Positions 42,613-46,926 of a stretch of DNA of 46,926 nt are shown one piece after another (within the stretch, counting starts at the first letter, position 1; each line of letters starts with the position of its first letter). The translations under genes and the position numbers were made by a program. The notes under the pieces were generated by a model, which saw nothing but the letters and a program-made list of their open reading frames with translations, was not told the DNA's origin and did not search any database. This DNA comes from Candidatus Azobacteroides sp. (GTDB lineage: Bacteria > Bacteroidota > Bacteroidia > Bacteroidales > WRGA01), in NCBI GenBank assembly GCA_021201815.1, contig JAJQEC010000065.1:1-46926 (forward strand), in the 5' to 3' direction.

Positions 42613-44238
42613 ATGAAAACAAAAATAATTTTTATACCTATTATATGCTTGTCGTTGTTTTTTACGGCATGCCTGGACGATTTGAATGTAATGCCTCTGG
42701 ATGATAACAATGTGACAGTAGATGAGGCATATTCTCAGGAGGGTGCATACCTCAAAGGGCTTATGAAAATATATTCGGTCTTGGCCATGAGTGGGCAGGA
42801 CGGAGAAGGAAGTACGGATATTACCGGAATGGATGGCGGAAATACTCAGTTACTTCGTTCTTTATGGATTCTGCAGGAAGTTTCCACGGATGAATGTATT
42901 AATGCATGGTCTGACGATGCCTGGACGCATGAAATAAACGGCATGAACTGGACCAACACAAAATGCGAACCGATAGAAGGAGTATATCAGCGTTGTATGT
43001 TTATTGTTGCTCTGGTAAATGAATACCTGACACAGACTACCGAAGAAAAGGTAAGAGGGCTTGGCTGGGATGATGCAACTGTTTCCATGGTAAATGGTTT
43101 CCGTCTGGAAGCACGTTATATAAGAGCATTAGCTTATTATATTCTTATGGATACATTCGGACGTCCTCCTTTTATTACGGAAGAGAATCCTTCTCTTGCT
43201 CCTGCTCAATTGGAGAGAAAAGAGTTGTTTAACTGGATTGAAGGAGAATTAAATGAATTGAAAGAAAGCTTGCCGAATCCTCGTTCTTCTTACGGAAGAG
43301 TAGATAAAGCTGCTGTGAATGCACTATTATCCAGAATGTACCTGAATGCCCAGGTCTACACAGGAGAGGAAAGATATACAGATTGTATTACTGCCAGCAA
43401 TGCAGTAATAAATGCGGGATATACATTAGCTGATACATATGCAAACCTGTTCCGGGCAGATAATAATCTCACCTGTGCCAATGAAATTATACTCCCGATT
43501 TGTTTTGATGGGGCTGCCACTAAAAGCTGGGGAGGGATGACATTCCTGATTTGTGCCTCCCGGGGTGCAGATGAGGTAAGTCTTGAAGATGATGGAGTAC
43601 AGGCCGGTTGGGATGGAAACAGGGCTCGTCCGGAATTGGTAAATAAATTTTCTTTTTCTAATCCGAATTACGCAGCCGACCAGGATGCTGCTTCCATTCT
43701 GGATAAGAGGGGAATTTTCTATGCTGATGGACGGGAAATATTTGTAGAGAACTGGCAGAAAACATTTACCACACAGGGATGGGCAGTATATAAATATTCA
43801 AATCTGAATTCAGATGGTAGCCAGGGTACAGATGTGCAGTGGCCGGATACGGATTTCCCATTCTTCCGTCTGGGTGAAATATACCTGAATTATGCGGAAG
43901 CTGTAGTTCGTGGTGGACAGGGTGGTACTATTGACCAGGCAGTAACCTATGTAAATGAGTTAAGAGCCCGTGGGTATAGCGGAACAAGCGGAGATATCCA
44001 GGCTTCTGATTTAACACCGAACTTTTTACTGGATGAGCGTGTCCGTGAATTATACTGGGAAGGCGTACGCCGTACAGACCTGATAAGATACGGACTGTAT
44101 ACTTCCAATAATTATATCTGGAACTTTAAGGGTGGAGTACCTGCCGGAACAAGTGTTCCTGCTTACAAGGATCTTTTCCCGATTCCTTTGTCAGACCTTT
44201 CTTCCAATTCGAGTTTAACACAGAATACCGGTTATTAA
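42613..44238 (+). CDS. susD: SusD-like starch-binding lipoprotein
   Basis: The 541-residue precursor has a lipoprotein signal ending in FFTAC (Cys20), followed by the acidic stretch DDLNVMPLDD that often marks surface-exposed lipoproteins in Bacteroidota. The RagB/SusD helical core follows, with FRLEARYIRALAYYILMDTFGRPPF and FRLGEIYLNYAEAVVRGGQ, each split in the sequence by short loops, and the C-terminal DERVRELYWEGVRRTDLIRYG typical of the family. Length is close to the 551 residues of Bacteroides SusD. The region SLWILQEVSTDECINAWSDD matches the starch-type SusD more than other branches. It forms the lid of SusC and binds the glucan. The gap after susC is 16 nt. Confidence 0.95.
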   Translation: MKTKIIFIPIICLSLFFTACLDDLNVMPLDDNNVTVDEAYSQEGAYLKGLMKIYSVLAMSGQDGEGSTDITGMDGGNTQLLRSLWILQEVSTDECINAWSDDAWTHEINGMNWTNTKCEPIEGVYQRCMFIVALVNEYLTQTTEEKVRGLGWDDATVSMVNGFRLEARYIRALAYYILMDTFGRPPFITEENPSLAPAQLERKELFNWIEGELNELKESLPNPRSSYGRVDKAAVNALLSRMYLNAQVYTGEERYTDCITASNAVINAGYTLADTYANLFRADNNLTCANEIILPICFDGAATKSWGGMTFLICASRGADEVSLEDDGVQAGWDGNRARPELVNKFSFSNPNYAADQDAASILDKRGIFYADGREIFVENWQKTFTTQGWAVYKYSNLNSDGSQGTDVQWPDTDFPFFRLGEIYLNYAEAVVRGGQGGTIDQAVTYVNELRARGYSGTSGDIQASDLTPNFLLDERVRELYWEGVRRTDLIRYGLYTSNNYIWNFKGGVPAGTSVPAYKDLFPIPLSDLSSNSSLTQNTGY

Positions 44239-44287
44239 TTACATGTAATCAGCAAAATGATTGAAATTAATTTTAAATAAGCAAACA

Positions 44288-45451
44288 ATGAAAAAAATAT
44301 ATAATATAATGGCTTTTATTATTTGTCTGGCCGCCTTCTGGGGGTGTGAAGACAATAATGATAAGTTTCACTTTCAGGAGCCAACTGAATTTAAGCTGAA
44401 TACTCCTCCGTATACTTCGGGAATTTATGACCTGATCAATACGGAAACTATTGAATTGACTTGTTCCCAGCCTGATTATGGTTTTACAGCAGCTATTGTA
44501 TACCGTGTACATGTTTCTATTGACCCGAATTTCCCGGATAGTACAACTACTACACTGAATACGGCTTATACTACTGCTAAAATGGATGTGGATGCGAAGG
44601 AAATAGCTGTAGCACTGGTAGAAGAGCAGTCAAAGGTTATGACAATCGAAAGTGAAGAAGATTATCCGACAGATCCTTTTCCGGTATATATTAAATTATC
44701 TGCAGAACTAACGAATGGGATGGGGTTAATTTACTCAAATGCGATTACATTACCTAATGTAAAAGGATATTATGCATTGGAAGATCCGGAATTACCAACA
44801 AGTCTGTACATGATCGGTTCTATGACCGGTTGGGATAGCTGGAATGATGCATTTGAAATGATTCCAGTCTATAGTGGTCCCGGTGAATTCTGGAGAATCG
44901 TATTCTTCCCGGATAATGCAACATTTAAACTTAACACTGCAAAAGAATGGGATGGCAATGATGTGGGCTATAATGAAGCCACTTTCTCAGAAGAAACAAT
45001 TGCCTATGCCGGCCTGGAAGAAGAGGAAGGAAATATTAAAGTAACCAACGGAGGCTGGTATCTGGTGTATGTAAAAGTATCTATCGATGAACGTAATTAT
45101 AACTATGATATTGACTTCCTGGAACCAAATATATATTTATTTGGTAGAGCAAACAGTGTTGATGGAATTTGGGATGCAGATCCTTCTATTCTTTTTACGG
45201 TTCCAGATATTTCTTTGGGTGCAGATGCTGAATTTATTTCTCCTGTTTTTGCAAGAGATGTGCTTGCATCAGAAGATGGAGTGAGAGCTTGTATTATACT
45301 TTCTGGACATGAATGGTGGCATACTGAATTTATTGTATTTGATGGGGTACTTGAATATCGTGGAACCGGTGATGACCAAGATCGCGTTGTTGGCAAAGCC
45401 GGCGAAAGACTTTATATTAACTTTACAAAAGGTACAGGAAAAATTGAATAA
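44288..45451 (+). CDS. susE: SusE-like starch-binding lipoprotein
   Basis: The 387-residue protein starts at the ATG at 44288 (a TTG 27 nt upstream would add nine residues) and has a lipobox ending in FWGC, with Cys20. It has an Ig-like N-terminal part (about 30-170, with IELTCSQPDYG) and C-terminal beta-sandwich modules; LYMIGSMTGWDSWNDAFEMI begins the first carbohydrate-binding-like module and IYLFGRANSVDGIWDAD the second. SusE of Bacteroides is the same length and exposes starch-binding modules at the surface. It follows susD by 49 nt. A hairpin after the stop separates it from the next gene. Confidence 0.85.
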   Translation: MKKIYNIMAFIICLAAFWGCEDNNDKFHFQEPTEFKLNTPPYTSGIYDLINTETIELTCSQPDYGFTAAIVYRVHVSIDPNFPDSTTTTLNTAYTTAKMDVDAKEIAVALVEEQSKVMTIESEEDYPTDPFPVYIKLSAELTNGMGLIYSNAITLPNVKGYYALEDPELPTSLYMIGSMTGWDSWNDAFEMIPVYSGPGEFWRIVFFPDNATFKLNTAKEWDGNDVGYNEATFSEETIAYAGLEEEEGNIKVTNGGWYLVYVKVSIDERNYNYDIDFLEPNIYLFGRANSVDGIWDADPSILFTVPDISLGADAEFISPVFARDVLASEDGVRACIILSGHEWWHTEFIVFDGVLEYRGTGDDQDRVVGKAGERLYINFTKGTGKIE

Positions 45452-45467
45452 ATTAATTAATAGGAGA

Positions 45468-45499
45468 GAATAAAGCCTCTTTATAAAAAGGCTTTATTC
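45468..45499 (+). terminator. Hairpin between the SusE-like and SusF-like genes
   Basis: A perfect 10-bp stem (45468-45477 with 45490-45499) with a 12-nt loop and a short T-run. It stands in the 69-nt gap inside the operon, so it could lower transcription of the last gene, protect the upstream mRNA end, or both. Confidence 0.6.
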
Positions 45500-45526
45500 T
45501 TTCTAAAATTATAAATCAGAATGACA

Positions 45527-46720
45527 ATGAAAAAAATATATTTTTATATCACATTACTCTCGGTTGCCCTCTTCAGCGCATGTAATGATGATGATTTCAA
45601 TGAGGGTATTGCACCTCCTCAGACATATCCGCAGGAGGAACCTAAGGTATTTGGTAGTTTTGATGTAGATCTTACACCCATCTTCTCTTCTCCTATAGTG
45701 ATGAGTGAAGAAATCCTTGAACAGGAAGATCTTACTTGGGAAATGGTAACTATAAATAAATATCCGGAACTGGAAGAAGGAGTATCGATAGTTTCTTATG
45801 TACTGCGTTTGTCTAAATCCAATGAAGGGGAAGATTTTATTGAACTTCCTCTTATAGTAAACGAAAATAATACGTTAGCTATTGTCGTAGAAGACCTGAA
45901 TGATGCAGTAATTGATTTGTATGATGATGCTACTTCAGAAGCCAGAATGGTATATGCAACTATTTATCCTTCCATAATGGATAACGGAACTACGCTTATT
46001 TACCCGGAGCCGGTAGTGTTGGGAGAAATTACCATTACTCCTTTTGCATTGTTCTTTGATCTGGAACCTGTTTATCTCACTGGAAATCTTATTAATAATC
46101 TTCCGGAATGGGAAAACTCTGTAAGTGGTATTGGAAACGGATTGCAGGTTCTGTTCGCTGATAAGAGTGTTGTTTCTGCTGCTGTTTATACATATACCGG
46201 AAACTTCAATGCCAATGCCGAATTTAAATTACCTGTTAAGGCAGGAGGCTGGGATCCTTCATGGGGAATGAGTAATGGCGAACTTGTGTTGGCAAATGGA
46301 ACAGGGAATATTTCCGGCCCGGCAGAAGCAGGATATTATACAATGACAATTAATCTGAAAACACAACAAGTTTCATTTAACAAGTTTGATGAAGCATCTG
46401 CAAAAAACTATGCTACAATAGGATTAGTAGGAGATGGTTCTCCGGAAGAAAGCTGGGACGATGATACTCCAATGGTGATGGTAGCAGATCACATCTGGGT
46501 ACTGGCAAATGCAGAAATGAAAGCCGGAGAGTTTAAATTCCGAGCAAATAATTCCTGGGATGACAACTGGGGAGCTGAGGGAAGTGCAGACATGCCTTTT
46601 GGTATCGGAGTATATAATGCAAGTGATAACTTGCAGATTACTACGTCAGGAACTTATTATATTGCTTTCAATGATTTGACAGGTCATTATATTGTAATTC
46701 CAAGAGCTGATTTACCTTAA
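45527..46720 (+). CDS. SusF-like surface starch-binding lipoprotein
   Basis: The 397-residue protein (ATG at 45527; another ATG 6 nt upstream) has a lipoprotein signal ending in LFSAC with Cys19, then an acidic stretch NDDDFNEG. The N-terminal part (about 25-180) resembles the Ig-like region of SusE/SusF. Two carbohydrate-binding-like modules follow (about 185-290 and 293-397), seen in segments such as AEFKLPVKAGGWDPSWG and GEFKFRANNSWDDNWGAEGS, where Trp and Asn residues typical of SusE/SusF starch sites recur. It is shorter than the 485-residue SusF of Bacteroides thetaiotaomicron by about one binding module. It is the last gene of the susCDEF unit and is followed by a strong terminator. 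Confidence 0.75.
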   Translation: MKKIYFYITLLSVALFSACNDDDFNEGIAPPQTYPQEEPKVFGSFDVDLTPIFSSPIVMSEEILEQEDLTWEMVTINKYPELEEGVSIVSYVLRLSKSNEGEDFIELPLIVNENNTLAIVVEDLNDAVIDLYDDATSEARMVYATIYPSIMDNGTTLIYPEPVVLGEITITPFALFFDLEPVYLTGNLINNLPEWENSVSGIGNGLQVLFADKSVVSAAVYTYTGNFNANAEFKLPVKAGGWDPSWGMSNGELVLANGTGNISGPAEAGYYTMTINLKTQQVSFNKFDEASAKNYATIGLVGDGSPEESWDDDTPMVMVADHIWVLANAEMKAGEFKFRANNSWDDNWGAEGSADMPFGIGVYNASDNLQITTSGTYYIAFNDLTGHYIVIPRADLP

Positions 46721-46741
46721 TACATTAAATATGTAATAACA

Positions 46742-46772
46742 AAAAATAAGGTGCCTATGGCACCTTATTTTT
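46742..46772 (+). terminator. Terminator at the end of the susCDEF unit
   Basis: A 14-bp stem (46742-46755 with 46759-46772) with the loop tat and a long T-run. It is 22 nt after the last stop codon and flanked by A and T runs, so it may act in both directions. Confidence 0.9.
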
Positions 46773-46781
46773 TTTCTTTTC

Positions 46782-46901
46782 TTACCCTTTAAAAGGTTTC
46801 TCGTCTTTCTTTACATCTATAAACTGACCGGTTTCCTTATCTCTTTTTACCCGGGCTTCGGTTTTATAAGAAGCGCACCCACTCTCCCCTCGAAGAAGAT
46901 A
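46782..46901 (-). CDS. Possible 3' end of a small protein gene
   Basis: On the minus strand a frame of 39 codons ends with a TAA at 46784-46782 and is open back to a TAG at 46904-46902. It has no ATG. The readable part includes CASYKTEARVKRDKETGQFI and a Lys-rich end, which looks more like a real protein terminus than chance, possibly the mature start of a small lipoprotein after a GC pair. With the upstream stop, either the start is a rare codon, a frameshift occurs, or the similarity is accidental. The window ends 22 bases further on. Confidence 0.25.
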   Translation of the reverse strand, partial: YLLRGESGCASYKTEARVKRDKETGQFIDVKKDEKPFKG

Positions 46902-46926
46902 CTATGTAAATAATCAAATTTGTTTT

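Overview
The window reads as chromosomal DNA of a low-GC member of the Bacteroidota, most likely order Bacteroidales. The reasons are SusC/SusD/SusE/SusF-type outer-membrane genes, promoters of the Bacteroides type (TTTG, about 19-21 nt, TAnnTTTG; the one before the tRNA genes is close to perfect), few Shine-Dalgarno sequences, a ribosomal protein S16 with a long C-terminal tail, a two-CBM20 MalQ, and helix-hairpin-helix outer-membrane proteins. I cannot name the genus.

Layout. 1-1023 has no convincing gene: it holds clusters of an 8-nt tandem repeat, a segment able to form alternative hairpins and a CT dinucleotide tract. 1024-5627 is a tripartite efflux operon (TolC-like channel, MacA-like adaptor, ABC ATPase, MacB/FtsX-type permease), followed by a LytS-type histidine kinase and a LytTR response regulator. 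8080-10922 (minus) holds a large helix-hairpin-helix outer-membrane protein and a small PorV/PorQ-like barrel protein that overlap by 4 nt. 11257-14871 has a small four-helix membrane protein, a GH3-family adenylating enzyme and a secreted multidomain protein whose tail resembles a type IX secretion sorting domain. 14978-20777 (minus) is a housekeeping run era-der-kdsA-metG, then a strongly structured, gene-free element and a small membrane protein. 21070-21413 is a tRNA-Gly/Leu/Leu unit with a clear promoter and terminator. 21502-31641 is a mixture: MATE exporter, rpsP, panB, an MFS transporter, a glycosyltransferase/flippase/gamma-carbonic-anhydrase run, a nitroreductase, a small acidic protein and an OmpA-type lipoprotein.

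31953-46720 is a complete alpha-glucan (starch/maltodextrin) utilisation locus: malQ, a SusA-like GH13 enzyme, a LacI-family regulator, an MFS sugar transporter, then susC, susD, susE-like and susF-like genes. SusD/E/F would bind glucan at the surface, SusC would import maltooligosaccharides, the GH13 enzyme would cut them in the periplasm, the MFS protein would carry products inward, and MalQ would process them in the cytoplasm. There is no SusR-like regulator in view. Instead a near-identical LacI-type palindrome lies upstream of both malQ and susC, at the same distance (69-70 nt) from a predicted -7 box and upstream of it. That suggests one LacI protein controls both units, possibly as an activator. 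This shared-operator architecture and the structured element at 15370-15480 are the most interesting observations.
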